A DNA stretch of 64,000 nt from Amoebophrya sp. A120. Lineage: Eukaryota; Sar; Dinophyceae; Syndiniales; Amoebophryaceae. Both the position numbers and the translations under genes were made by a program. Where the stretch lies: positions 4,437,863 to 4,501,862 of the forward strand of contig CAJINV010000003.1 of NCBI GenBank assembly GCA_905178155.1. Reading direction: 5' to 3'. The notes under the pieces are model-generated. The model was not told the DNA's origin. It saw nothing but the letters and a program-made list of their open reading frames with translations, and did not search any database. Every line of letters starts with the position of its first letter. Within the stretch, counting starts at the first letter, position 1. Below, piece after piece: positions 22,713 through 33,272 of the stretch.

Positions 22713-23151
22713 CGTGCGGCTACTGCAACTTTGAAACTACACACAAATCTTCCCTCTTTTTGAATATACCATTAAGTTGTTCTTTTCACTCGAAAAAGGA
22801 CATCCACGTTCTGAAGTTGTTCTCGATCATATCGCGAGAAAGTTTTTGACGACAAGAAAAAACTCCTCTCAACGGCGGGGAACAAATCAAGATTAACCAT
22901 AAAAAAAATGGCATAACCATCTCCATCGGTGCTGCGACTAGTTGCATTAATCAGCCTTTGCACTTTTTACCGCAGCTAGAAATTTTGCAACAGTTTACAC
23001 GTCTTTGAGCCGCAATAGAATGTTTATTTTGCAAGGGAATTCATTACATGAAGGCGAGCCACGTGATTATGACACCTAAATCTAAATCATACAAACATAC
23101 AGCTGGAATTATACATGCGAGACGCGAGGACTCGACTCCCGTCCAGACGCA
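22713..23151. other. spacer without recognisable features
   Basis: About 440 bases, A/T rich; presumed promoter and 3' UTR. No gene seen. Confidence 0.45.
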
Positions 23152-25782
23152 CTACGCACCCGCTACGCTGCCGTGGTCGTGCGACTCAATGGAAAGATTG
23201 ACGTCTTTCGGAGTGAAGAACAAGCGCGCGTCACCCTGGCTGACCTCTGCCAGAGCTTCCCGTTTGCGCAACACGTTCCACATCGTGATGCAGGTCTCCG
23301 TTGCCAACTGGTGATTCTGCAACTTTCCCAAAAACTCGGTGATTTTCACTGCTTCGCCCAAGCCTTCCATGGCCATCCTCGCGTTCGAGTTCTCCGTTTG
23401 GATGGCCAGAAGACTCTTCCGCGCCTCCTCCTCGGCAATTTGACCTGCGAAGTAGTACTTAAGTATTTTGTTGCACTAGAAGTAAAAACTTTTTTTATCG
23501 CAGTCTCCTGGAGTTGCTAAGAAAATTAACAACAAAACTCAAAACCATCAGGCGATCGATGTGCTCGCCCTCTTCTACCTTTGATTTTGCTGAGCTGGAC
23601 CTCGGATTCAGATTCTTGCTTCTGCAGGCGGTTCATCCGATTTGTGGTTTCCTGAATGATCTGCCCCAGTACCTCGGCCGTTTTGGACTCCGCGCAGTGG
23701 TACCCCGTGACCTCCAAAGAGTGGATTTTACAGCCGCGCTGCTTGTAAAAGGTGTCGTCGTGGCGGTGGGCCTCCGCCGCGATGACGTTGAAGTCGCTCA
23801 TGAACTGCTGCTATCAACTGTAAAAATGTCTGGGTCTGGAAGATGTCCAGGTTTGTCATGCATATTTTTTTTTTTTTTCATATAGCTGCGCAGGATGTGA
23901 CTACTAACCTGAAGATGTATCTCATTCCTATTTTTGACCTTAATGGCGCAGCGGTGCGCACGTCGACCGGTTTGTCATGCATATTTCGCATGGGCTATGA
24001 TGCCTGCAATGCATGACCTAGCATGACAGATTTTTTTGCGGGAGGTATCTTGATGCCTATCCCGCATGACAAATGCCCTCTCCGCGGAGCAAAAACTGGA
24101 CGCCTCTTGCACTTGCTGTTCATGCAATACAGATTTTTTAGATTCCAAAAATAGCATCACAAGTTGCATTCTTCCAGACCCAGACATTTTTGCAATCCAT
24201 AGCTGCAGGGAGACCCGAGACACGCGCTCGATGAACTGTGATCGTGCGTGGTTGCAGATGTCCCCGGTGGTGTCATTCGTATACTTCAGCATCTCCACTG
24301 GGTCTGCGATTTCCCAAAACAGCGTTCCTTCTAGAACCTGAAGCAGCAGGGTCGTAGTTTCTTGCTTTATACTGCTTAAACTACAAACTCTGGATAATGT
24401 TCGAAACAAGCCTAGCAAAACCAGAAACGGACGAAAAATAAGTACCAGCTCCACATTATCGGCCGTTCGGCAGTTGAACTCGAACGACATGAACATGGGG
24501 CGCAGGTCCAATTTTGTCACAAGCAGGTCCCGAAACTCCCGGCGGCGGCCCCGGCTCCAGCACAGCTGGACCAACTCGGAGAAGGGCGGCACGAAGAAAC
24601 TGCGCTGGTCCGGGTGCTTGCCAAAGAAGAACTGGTCCTTTCCGTCCTTCCCGCGGACAATGCAGGCCTCGTAGTCCGCCAACTTCACCAGGGGTCGCAC
24701 CTCCACGATCTCTTCGTCGTCTTTCGGTACGAACAGCTGCAGTTTTTTCTCCAGGTGTTGCTGCCCGGACCTCTTGTTGCGCACGAGAACTGCGGTCTGG
24801 TCGTCAATTTCGACCGCGTTCTGCACCGGAAGCTGAAACTCCTCATACGCACCGGGGAACAGCAGCTTCTCTCCGCGTTCCACTCGCGTTTTTCCCGTTT
24901 CGTGGTCCTGTTTTCATCGAGATGAAACTGCCGTCACAAAGACCTATCTAGAATGAATGGAGGAGGCTCAAAAACGAGCTACCCGATTATGACTGCAAAA
25001 TGAGAAACGTGTGCTCGCCACATTGTACAACATTTCTCTGGCAGGAAAGTAGATCCGATTTTATCATTCAACACAGTAGTAGTCTGATCCATTCTCACCT
25101 GCACACGAACCCACTGGTAGACCTTAAGGTCTAGGGCTTTTTGCTTGGCTGGCTTCGACACGAATTCGTCGTAACTGTCGAGAAAGACTAGCTGAGGCCC
25201 TTTGTGAACCATGACGCGCCCCGTTTCCTTGTTCTCTGTTTTGCACCACTCCGAGGCGTTGAGGTCGACGGCGGTGCGCTTGCCGCCGGCATCCACGTAC
25301 ACTTCCGTAGGGGAGGGCATCACCGCTCCCTGCTCACCCTTCTCGACCCGAATCTTCCCCGTCGTCTGGTCCTTGAACCGCACGAACTCGTTGCGCAACA
25401 GCGTGATCATTTGCCGAGCGCCTCCGCCCACGACCTCGTCGTAGGGCTGGAGGAACACCATTTTTGGGCCGACCTCGCATTTGCTGATGCCGGTCAGACT
25501 GTTCTTCACAATGCAGTACTCCGTCTTGAGCAACGTCAGCGCTTTTTTCTTCTCGCTGTTTTTCAGCACCAGTGGCATCATGATCACCCGCGGGCCCGTG
25601 ATCACGAGTAACTCCGTCGCGGTCTCCATCACCAGTTGCTCGTCCTTGCCAATCATGCGCAAGCGCGCCTGCAAAAGCTTTCCCACCAGGTATCCCGTGG
25701 TCGCAACAGAAACCACAGCAACGCCTGTCTTTGACGTCGCAAACCGAAACGGCGCTGCAACCAAGTCCGTAACGGCCTGCAT
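23152..25782 (-). CDS. Major vault protein-like / SPFH-fold protein with N-terminal membrane segment
   Basis: About 600 residues from exons at about 25104-25782, 24446-24907, 24202-24337 with 23579-23806 (split by an introner) and 23152-about 23453. After a hydrophobic segment (GVAVVSVATTGYLVGKLL, about residues 20-37) come repeats of about 55 residues of the form RFKDQTTGKIRVEKG...V (also ENKETGRVMVHKGPQLVFLDSYDEF and DHETGKTRVERGEKLLF), like vault-protein repeats. Next is a shoulder/SPFH-like block with CRTADNVELVL and GTLFWEIADPVEML. A helical region follows (KIHSLEVTGYHCAESKTAEVLGQIIQETTNRM), matching the DIQSVEPVDQRTRDSLQ region of vault proteins. Canonical MVP is soluble, longer and lacks the N-terminal hydrophobic span, so this may be a membrane-tethered relative. 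Conventional introns are GT-AG (GTGAGA, GTACTT, GTAGAA). Removing the introner gives RVSLQQFMSDFNV. The start is MQAVTDLVAAPF at 25782. Confidence 0.6.
23812..24201. mobile_element. Introner element, family A, copy 5, with a nested insertion
   Basis: 390 bp instead of about 260. It starts TATCAACTGTAAAAATGTCT and ends TTTTTGCAATCCATA, with a perfect flanking repeat GCTGC at 23807-23811 and 24202-24206. Excision gives SLQ-QFMSD in frame. About 120 extra bases lie between two copies of GGTTTGTCATGCATATTT (about 23850 and 23969), consistent with an internal insertion with target duplication. Orientation is inverted relative to copy 7. Confidence 0.9.
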
Positions 25783-26114
25783 CTTGGTCGTTTGATGTCT
25801 TACGACGAGCAAGCTAGAAACACAATGAAATCAGAAGGCCTACTCAGAGCCTAACAACGTTCGTTGCTACTGACGCCGCAGCACCAGGGAACTGGAAAAA
25901 AAAGTACCTCAGGTACAAGAAAAAAAGACTAATGCTCAGTCCTGTCAGATTTCCTCCCGTCCTGGGACGAACAACTCGGTCCGAAGATGGTTTGCATTTG
26001 GCAAGGTGTAAGTACAGAAAACACCACAGAGAACAACCCAGAAACCATAGAAACTTCGCAGCCGATCCAACAACTTTTGTTCAGTAACCTTCACAGTGGA
26101 CGACGGACTAGAAG
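25783..26114. other. short spacer
   Basis: About 330 bases; nothing recognisable beyond presumed UTR/promoter. Confidence 0.4.
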
Positions 26115-28244
26115 TCACTCGACTTCCAGGTTGCTACTAGCTGGTGATGTTGATGGGGGCGAGTCCATTTCTTCTCTCATATCACGAACTGCAATCAGTT
26201 CCTCTTGTAGCCTTTGGCGTTCCATCCAAAACCGCACGGCCTTGTGCCGCTTCGCAAGATTGACGCACTTCTGCCTGTGCAAAACCATGCTTACAATGCA
26301 AACCAGTGGCAGTAGGATGGCGAGAAACACTATGCCGAAGACGAAGGCCTCCGTATCGCGGGCGTCGCCGTGAAAAGCCGCGTACCCGATCAAAAAGCCC
26401 ACGTCCGGGTGGAGGTCCGCGTCCGGCTGAAAACATACCACCAATCGTCGGTGCAGCCACCGCCGCCGTTCCCGGGTGTCCATGCGGTGCCCGGACTCGA
26501 GCGGGAAGAGCAGTTCCATGCCGCCCGCGGGGTGGTCCTCGTAGTAGCGCTTGAAGATTTTCGACCCCGAGCTGGTATCCTTCGGCGTCACCACTCGGTC
26601 GCCGTTGATCACATACCTCGGGTGGCCGTAGCTCGTCCACGACGGAAAGGTTTCACTATCCGATGGTTTGCTTGTCGAATCCGTCGGCAGCAGAGCCTGC
26701 GCCGCCACTTTAGAAAGTTGTATACGTGGGTTTAGAATCCACTGCAAATCCTTCGCAGGGGAGCTGCTTGAGGTTGTCTTTTCTTTGTCTCCAGCGGGGG
26801 TCATTTTTTCGGAACTTTTGCCTTCCGGGCGTGGCTGGTCCCCGATCACTTTTATCTGGTGTACCAGTTGACTGTGTGACGGACTGCACGGGTTTCGGAG
26901 CTCACAGTGCAACATCCAGTCGCGGCCGAGGTCAAACAGCGGATGGAGAGGACCACCGGCGGAGCCGAGCCTCCGCATTTTTTGGTCTACTGTTCCGTTT
27001 GAGGTATCCGTTCGTCTGCTAGTACTGGCGGAACTCACCGAAGAAATCGCGCGCCGCGTCGACTTGTTCCCCGGAGACGTCGACGAACCTTGTTCTGGAA
27101 CCAGTCGCGTTTTCACGAGCGGTGGGTCGGAACCTCCTACCTGTCGCAACGACAGATCGCCGGCGCAGTGGGCGAAGCTAATATCCAGTTCCCGCACCGT
27201 GATGCGGTAGGCCTGCCCTGGCAAGCAGTAGTCACACTCCAGCGGGAGCCACTCTGTCCACCCCGGGTTGAGGAAGGTTCGGACCGGAACTTGGAGTAGC
27301 GAGGGCAGAAACCGCACTTCGGGCAGACGATAGTACTGCAGCATTCCCAGTAGCCGGGTCGTCGCAGCGGTGGACGAGGAGCTCTGACCCTGCCGCTTCA
27401 CGGTGCTGCACGCCATTGCGGGGGCTGGATTCAGGCCTACAGTGAACTTTGGTCGCGGGGCAACCTCGAAAACTAGCGCCGGGTTTCGCTGCACGACGTC
27501 CAGGGGGACACAGTGGTGCGCCGCGGCGACCGGGATGAGTTGCGCCTGCGCTTGTCCTCTCCGAGAATTGCTGCCAGTGCTCGGATGCGTCGAGAGCTGC
27601 ATGCCACTTGGGTTTTGGAATTCCGCGACCAGCGTCAGTTGTCGGCACCATCTCGCACCCTCGTCGTCTAGAAGTGCGCTCGTTCTTATTCCGAGGTCCT
27701 TGATGCTGATTCGGCCTCCATTTTGCGCAGTAGTCAACCTCCCAGATGACAATGCCGCAAGAGTGGCACGGCGCCGGATTAGTATTTCATCCCCATTGCT
27801 CGGTGCTGCGATCGCCAGTTTGTTCTCATTCGACAGTAGCAGATTATTGTCGTCAATCTGGGACGTACTGCCCGGACGCAAAAATGGAACGACATCCCCT
27901 GAATTCAAGACGGCGCCATCGTTGATGCGCTCCAAAACGTGCTCACCCAGCTGAAACACATTGACGCAGAAAAGCTCTCGCGGCCGATGAAAGACTTCGT
28001 CCGCGCCACTCCCGCTGTCCTGCGGAGGTGCGTTGTGCTGTTTCTGTGACACCTGGTCAAGCGCTTGCAGTTCCCGCTCTTGCGCTAGACTGCGTCGCAG
28101 GTGCGCGGCTTGCTGCTGAACGTCGTCGGGCAGCAGCTCGAAACGAAAGGATGCTGCGAAATCCGCACGCTCATCCGCGGTGACTGTTGTGTCAACCAAC
28201 GGAATGCGCAGAATTCGACGTTCAATGTCGTTGGTCCCCATCAC
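26115..28244 (-). CDS. uncharacterised large single-pass membrane protein
   Basis: 709 codons in one uninterrupted frame, which is unusual for this window. A long, mostly soluble region has Ser/Thr- and Gln-rich linkers and Cys-containing blocks (ECDYCLPGQAYRITVRELDISFAHCAG). Near the C-terminus lies a clear membrane span, FVFGIVFLAILLPLVCIVSMVL, then a short basic/acidic tail (HRQKCVNLAKRHKAVRFWMERQRLQEEL). The topology suggests a type I-like protein with most of its mass on one side, but no cleavable signal peptide is obvious at the N-terminus (MMGTNDIERRILRIP). I recognise no family. Confidence 0.6.
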   Translation of the reverse strand: MMGTNDIERRILRIPLVDTTVTADERADFAASFRFELLPDDVQQQAAHLRRSLAQERELQALDQVSQKQHNAPPQDSGSGADEVFHRPRELFCVNVFQLGEHVLERINDGAVLNSGDVVPFLRPGSTSQIDDNNLLLSNENKLAIAAPSNGDEILIRRRATLAALSSGRLTTAQNGGRISIKDLGIRTSALLDDEGARWCRQLTLVAEFQNPSGMQLSTHPSTGSNSRRGQAQAQLIPVAAAHHCVPLDVVQRNPALVFEVAPRPKFTVGLNPAPAMACSTVKRQGQSSSSTAATTRLLGMLQYYRLPEVRFLPSLLQVPVRTFLNPGWTEWLPLECDYCLPGQAYRITVRELDISFAHCAGDLSLRQVGGSDPPLVKTRLVPEQGSSTSPGNKSTRRAISSVSSASTSRRTDTSNGTVDQKMRRLGSAGGPLHPLFDLGRDWMLHCELRNPCSPSHSQLVHQIKVIGDQPRPEGKSSEKMTPAGDKEKTTSSSSPAKDLQWILNPRIQLSKVAAQALLPTDSTSKPSDSETFPSWTSYGHPRYVINGDRVVTPKDTSSGSKIFKRYYEDHPAGGMELLFPLESGHRMDTRERRRWLHRRLVVCFQPDADLHPDVGFLIGYAAFHGDARDTEAFVFGIVFLAILLPLVCIVSMVLHRQKCVNLAKRHKAVRFWMERQRLQEELIAVRDMREEMDSPPSTSPASSNLEVE

Positions 28245-28864
28245 TGCGGCAGCTAGAAAACAGAATGCACAATGAATAGTGCCAACAGCAGCTCACCCTG
28301 CATGAGTATGACCTTTCTTCGGAATCAACGAAGTAGCACGAATTACTGAAGCACTTCGTAGACGAAAAGGGTATCTGGACCTACGCAGATTGTCCTCAGA
28401 CATAAGTAAGTATTGCCCGAACACGATCAAACTCGCGCAAGATGGCTCCCCGACTACGAGTTTCTTTTACCGCATCCATGATCGCTTAGGCGTAGAACCT
28501 CTGTTTCAGATTGCTCATCTGTTAAGGTGAGCTGTCTCAGCGATGAGATTCAGTTTTTGACTCCGTGGAAATCGGGCGCGGAAGTTCAAGTGAAAAAGAG
28601 TGGGGGTATCGTCAAGCAAGTCTTCTTGATACTGGCATACCATGGTTATTTCTGCGCTGGTAGATCAGTTCTAAATAACTGTATGCGTCGCACGCAACTC
28701 GTTTGTGTTTTCGTTTGGTGAATTCTTTGTTCATCTATTCTGGCAATGACTCTTCAATCTCAAGTAAAGCGTTCGCACAAATTTGCGCGTGGACATGAAA
28801 TATGCTTGTATTTTCGTAATCTATTATTTATAAAGGTACGATTTTGTTGGGAATAAAAGCACCG
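28245..28864. other. spacer without recognisable features
   Basis: About 620 bases, A/T rich toward 28800. A plus-strand frame of 64 codons at 28527 is not protein-like. Confidence 0.45.
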
Positions 28865-31291
28865 CTATTGATCCATCACCATCATGTATTCCTCGTACTC
28901 CTCATCTTCTCCCTCGCCGTCTACGCGCTGGCGTTTGGTCCCGTGTTCATCTTCCTCTTCGTTGTCGGAATCACGATTTCGTTTCTGCACGCCGCCCCCA
29001 AGCACGGCTTTCTCCCTTTCAGCCGCTGTCTCCGCAGAGATTTGCGGAATACTTTTTCCGGTAACGGTGACACATTTTTGGCACAGCTCTTCGAAGGCCG
29101 AGATTGCGTCGGCGAAGGTAGAGACCTCTTTCGTTTCGTAAGCGTTGTTGGCGAAAGAAATATTCGTAATTTTGTTGCGCTTCGCCGTCTTGTCCTTACG
29201 CAGACGATCCAGAACTTGCTCGGTAGTCATGGTCCATGCAGCAGACAGGCTTCTGAACACCCTAGACTGATTGGCGTGAAAGTAAGTACTGATGTTGCAG
29301 CGCATGTGGAGCAGTAAAGCTTCCCACTTGTCCTTCAGACCCTTGCCGAGTTTTGTCTTGTTAGAACTGCTACCCCAACCGCAATCGTTCCCCTCGCGGA
29401 CCAGCAGTGCAAGGTAGGCTTCGACAAAGTGCTTCAGAACGTTCGTCAACAGCTGGAAAACAGCGTCTCGCAATTTATCCGGGCCCAGTCGCATTCCATT
29501 CTGCAAATCAACAAACTCAACGCACATGTCGGACACCAGCTTGGTCAGGCTGCTTAGTGTTTCTTTCTGGGGTCGCACCCGGAAAGCTGTCAACGCCTGC
29601 GCGCACCGAAACTCGAATAGCTCGAAAAACTTTTCGCGATAGTCCACTGCGTTACGGACTCCGAGAACCGCCGATCGCTTGTAGTAGCTATGCAGGCTCT
29701 CCAGCGTCACGGTCTCATCAATAGAGAGCGCCTGCAGTTCCCGCTGAATTTGCAGCGCCAGCACCTTGCGCTGGCTCGCTCCCCCGATGGTCTTCTCCAA
29801 GACGCTGAGCAGCCTGGGCATCCCGCTCTTCTCCTCCAGCTCCGCCCGCTTCGTTGGCTGCAGCTTTCTCAGAAAGTTGGCGCATTTGTCGGCTTTCTGC
29901 TCTGGCTTCATCTCAGCTAGTTCGGTCAACGTCATGCCGGTTTCCCCCACGACACGATCTAAAGTTCCTTGATCAAGTTCCTTTGCAATAGCATGCGCAG
30001 CGTCTCCTGGTAGCCGCCAGGCCAGACCTGCGCGAGCCGACACAGGCACGATGTCCGAAACGCACGCCGCTTTCTTGAGCGCGTCTGAATCTATCTTCCT
30101 TCCGTTGGCGTTGAACACGTTGACCGTGTGATCGTCGACCTGTGCGAGCGTATTTGTAGAAATCATTGATTTTTCATAATGATAATCTTAATCGCTGTAG
30201 TGGCCACACTTGTATGTGTCTTTGCAAGCAGTGCACGAACCAAGATTGCAGATGACATCTGCAATTGAAATAGCAAATGGCAAAGTGAAAATCCAGGAAA
30301 CTCTATACTTTGTTGATGACAATGCAAGCCGGAACTTCAATCGGTAACTTCGCGAACCACTTCAGCAGTGCTGCATCATCAATGCCTGCAAAATCGTAGA
30401 GACCCTCAGCGTCTGTCTCAGCACCGCTCGCACCAGCAGCACCTGCGGCCTGATCTCCCTCTTGCGAGAATTGCTGACTGTCACTTGGAATGGGGAACTT
30501 CTGAAAGTCGACGACCAACAAGACCAGGTCAAAGTTCTTCAGCGTCTTTGCCACCTCTGCCTTGAAAGCATCCCCACCGATGCCATTTAAACCTGGGAAG
30601 TCTACGAGCGTGAGTGCCGGACACCCACCAGGAATCGAAGAATCCCGCGCAATATCGAAGTCGCCCATTTCTGCTGCAAAGGAGGTATGCACAACCTCCA
30701 CCGATGCGCTGCCCGCTCCATCTTCGCTTTGCTGCACGCGAAGCTTTTTATCGCTCTCCTTCACGCTCTCGTGGACTGCCTTCGCTGGTCGCGCTGGCGC
30801 GCTTTTCAAACCTAAAACCTGAATGCGTCGTGAGATAGTTTTTTGCACAAGAAATTTTAGGCCTTGATCCGTAGCATAGTAGCAGTACGTTTTGGTTGCT
30901 GACACAGCGAAAGAACGGAGCACATAAAAAAGCAGCAACTACACGGCGAGCAAAACCCAGGGGCGTACTCAAGTACCTCGATAAATGAGCGCCCAGTCGG
31001 CTGCTGCGGCACCAACGTCACCCGATACGAGTTGACGCCCGCAGTAGTGCGCTGGTTCCCAACCGCACCAAATTGATCCCGCAAAAGCGCATTGATTAAG
31101 GTTGTCTTACCCGCGCACTGGTTCCCCAGCATAGCAACCCTTATCTCATTCTCCTTCTTTGCCTCCGAATCCTGCACACCCGCGACATCTGGCAAAAGCG
31201 GCACCGCCTTACCACTTCCATTGTGCAAGGAGGACGAGGGTCCATTGTGCAACGAAGACGAAGCGGCAAAAGGTGCCGAATCGGATGGCAT
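28865..31291 (-). CDS. Dynamin-superfamily large GTPase with acidic, nuclear-signal-like tail
   Basis: About 700 residues in three exons: 30977-31291, 30307-30818 and 28865-30139 (GT-AG; donors GTACTT, GTATAG). The GTPase motifs are in dynamin order: P-loop GNQCAGKTTL (about 54-63), a threonine switch TTAGVNSYRVTLVPQ, DxxG as DFPGLNG, and NKxD as VINKVDD, the last restored exactly by splicing. A long helical region without an obvious pleckstrin domain follows. The C-terminus carries KRNRDSDNEEEDEHGTKRQR and an acidic run ending EYMMVMDQ, which looks like a bipartite nuclear signal within acidic sequence. Dynamin relatives remodel membranes; the tail is unusual for that and hints at another location. 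I cannot place it in a named subfamily. The next gene upstream ends only 27 bases before this start. Confidence 0.7.
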
Positions 31292-31318
31292 TTTTTTTTC
31301 GGGTTCTTTGAGTTTTGT

Positions 31319-32273
31319 TCAAGAAAAAGTCCGGTAATAAGTATCTTTCCGCAAACGGTAAAAACAAAAGTAAATGGAGAATGCCTTTTTGCGCTTCTTT
31401 ATCAAAAATCTATACAGGATCGGGACGTTCAGTAACGACGTTGTGCACCACAAAGGCTGGATCAATCCAAAATACCGCTTAAAAACACAAACACACTTCT
31501 CCAAGATCATCAGAAAGAAAATCACGATCTCCAGCACCATCTGAAATACTTCTCGGATCGGCGCCCCAGTAAAAATGAGATCTTTGTTTCTGCACCAGCT
31601 GGACATCTTCATGTATTGTTTGTCCTCTGCAGCTACGCTAGCCTGTTGCTGCGAAGACTGCACATATTAGAATCATGGGACATTGTTTTTCCATAGCGCC
31701 ATCGCGTGGACTGTAGATAGAACAGGCGAGCATCATGACGTACCAAATTGGAAGAGGTCCCATGCGAGAATAGAACCTTGCGAGAGGAGCTGGCTGCACG
31801 ACTCAATCTGATAACTTGAGACTGGAATCTCGAAACAATCACTAATCGAACGATCCCCTCGATCGATCATTTTCCATCTGCGGTTCGTTGTACTAGGAGC
31901 TCGGCTACTTAATCATGAGAGTACTTTTCAATTCAAAAGCATCACAAAAATCAAGAATTCGCAACACTTACAAAAACAACGCGTCAAAATTTCCGTTGCT
32001 GGGCCAGCGGCCCCGACTGTAGCCTTTGAACTTATCCGTCACGGTTCCCACAACGTCTGGAAAGGGAGGCAAGAGAATCTGGTGCTTCCCCGTGATAGCG
32101 CGCACCATGGTTCCCGCGTGTTCGGCCTTGTCGAGGTGATGCGAGGCCTGTTCCAGCTCTGCCCGGATCTGTTGCGTGATTCCGTTGATGCGAGCCACTG
32201 TCTTCGAAATGCGATCCACGTCGAGATTCGGCGTCACGAGTCCGGTGGTCTCGAACAGAGCCTTTCGACTCAT
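31319..32273 (-). CDS. small protein with hydrophobic segment, unknown function
   Basis: The first exon (about 31971-32273) encodes MSRKALFETTGLVTPNLDVDRISKTVARINGITQQIRAELEQASHHL, a soluble helical region. A strong donor (GTAAGT) near 31970 ends it. The second exon, below about 31650, gives VAAEDKQYMKMSSWCRNKDLIFTGAPIREVFQMVLEIVIFFLMILEKC with one or two hydrophobic helices. It then becomes rich in Lys/Tyr/Phe (IKKRKKAFSIYFCFYRLRKD), which may already be intron or UTR. Acceptor and C-terminus are therefore uncertain. No family recognised. Confidence 0.45.
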
Positions 32274-33272
32274 GGTCCTACTCGACGGATGGCGATGGGG
32301 AGTCGACGACGGGTTCCATTTTTCTATTGAAATGTTTCTAAGTGAAACAAAAACAAAATGATAATGATATCAATTAGCATAACTCTATAGCGCGTTAGCC
32401 ACAGCTGGAGACTTCATCTCAACGGCCCATGTCAGTATGAATGTAAATCAATGAATCCCTCCGTGAGGTCGAGAACGGCCAAACGACGGTAGCACCATAC
32501 GCCTCTCTTTCATCCTTCTTCTCTCACACAAACACGAAAAATCGAAACGAAAACCCAGTAGAACAACATTGACGAGGCACAATCTAATTAGTTACACAGG
32601 ATCCTTTTGGTTCGATTGCAATTCCTTCTGTTTAATTGTGCGCGCAACTCTTTAAGTACCGCTTGACGGGAAAAGAGTCGCAATCGATTCGGCAATTATT
32701 GTCATTCGCGTCTAGAGTCACTATGACATCATGGTGACGAAAGTTGCGGCGCCTGAGGAGGCGCACACAGCTTTTGAGTGTTAAACAACGTCACTCAGGA
32801 GGAATCTATTATACCGAGGGCCCATACCCGGCCCGGAATTCACAGCCAAAAAACAACGAGCCTAAGCGCATATTGTCATGTCATCGGAAATAAAGGATAG
32901 CCAACAATGTTGGAATGCATCCGCAAAAGTTGCAATCCACGTGCGAAATTATCTCCCTCTACCTCTAGTAGACCACGCTTCTACGTCGAAAAAACCCAAT
33001 GCGCAATCGCTATCGCTTGGATAGCAGGTCTGAACCTAAAGCGATTTATTCTTCAACCTAATCATATTGGCGGTACTTGAGAGTACCTGCTGCTAAAGAA
33101 AAGAGCAAGATAGAATGCTTGCAAATTAACTTGGACTTGTCAGTGAACCGAGGACAGAGCGTGAGGGACAAGCTTTGTGTCGCCTCGCGTCTGTCCTGTT
33201 CTATTGATGTTTGCTTTTCGAAGACTGTTCTTTTCTTCCAACGTCATATTGTTCCTTCCCCGTTGCATTCCC
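32274..33272. other. 1-kb spacer without recognisable gene
   Basis: A/T-rich with short homopolymers. No protein-like frame on either strand; presumed promoter of the gene ending at 31319 and 3' UTR of the next. Confidence 0.5.

Noticed and set aside
23872-23900. ACTACTAAC-like branch-point motif inside introner copy 5
   Set aside because: It is on the plus strand, opposite to the host gene, and lies in the nested insertion not shared by other copies.
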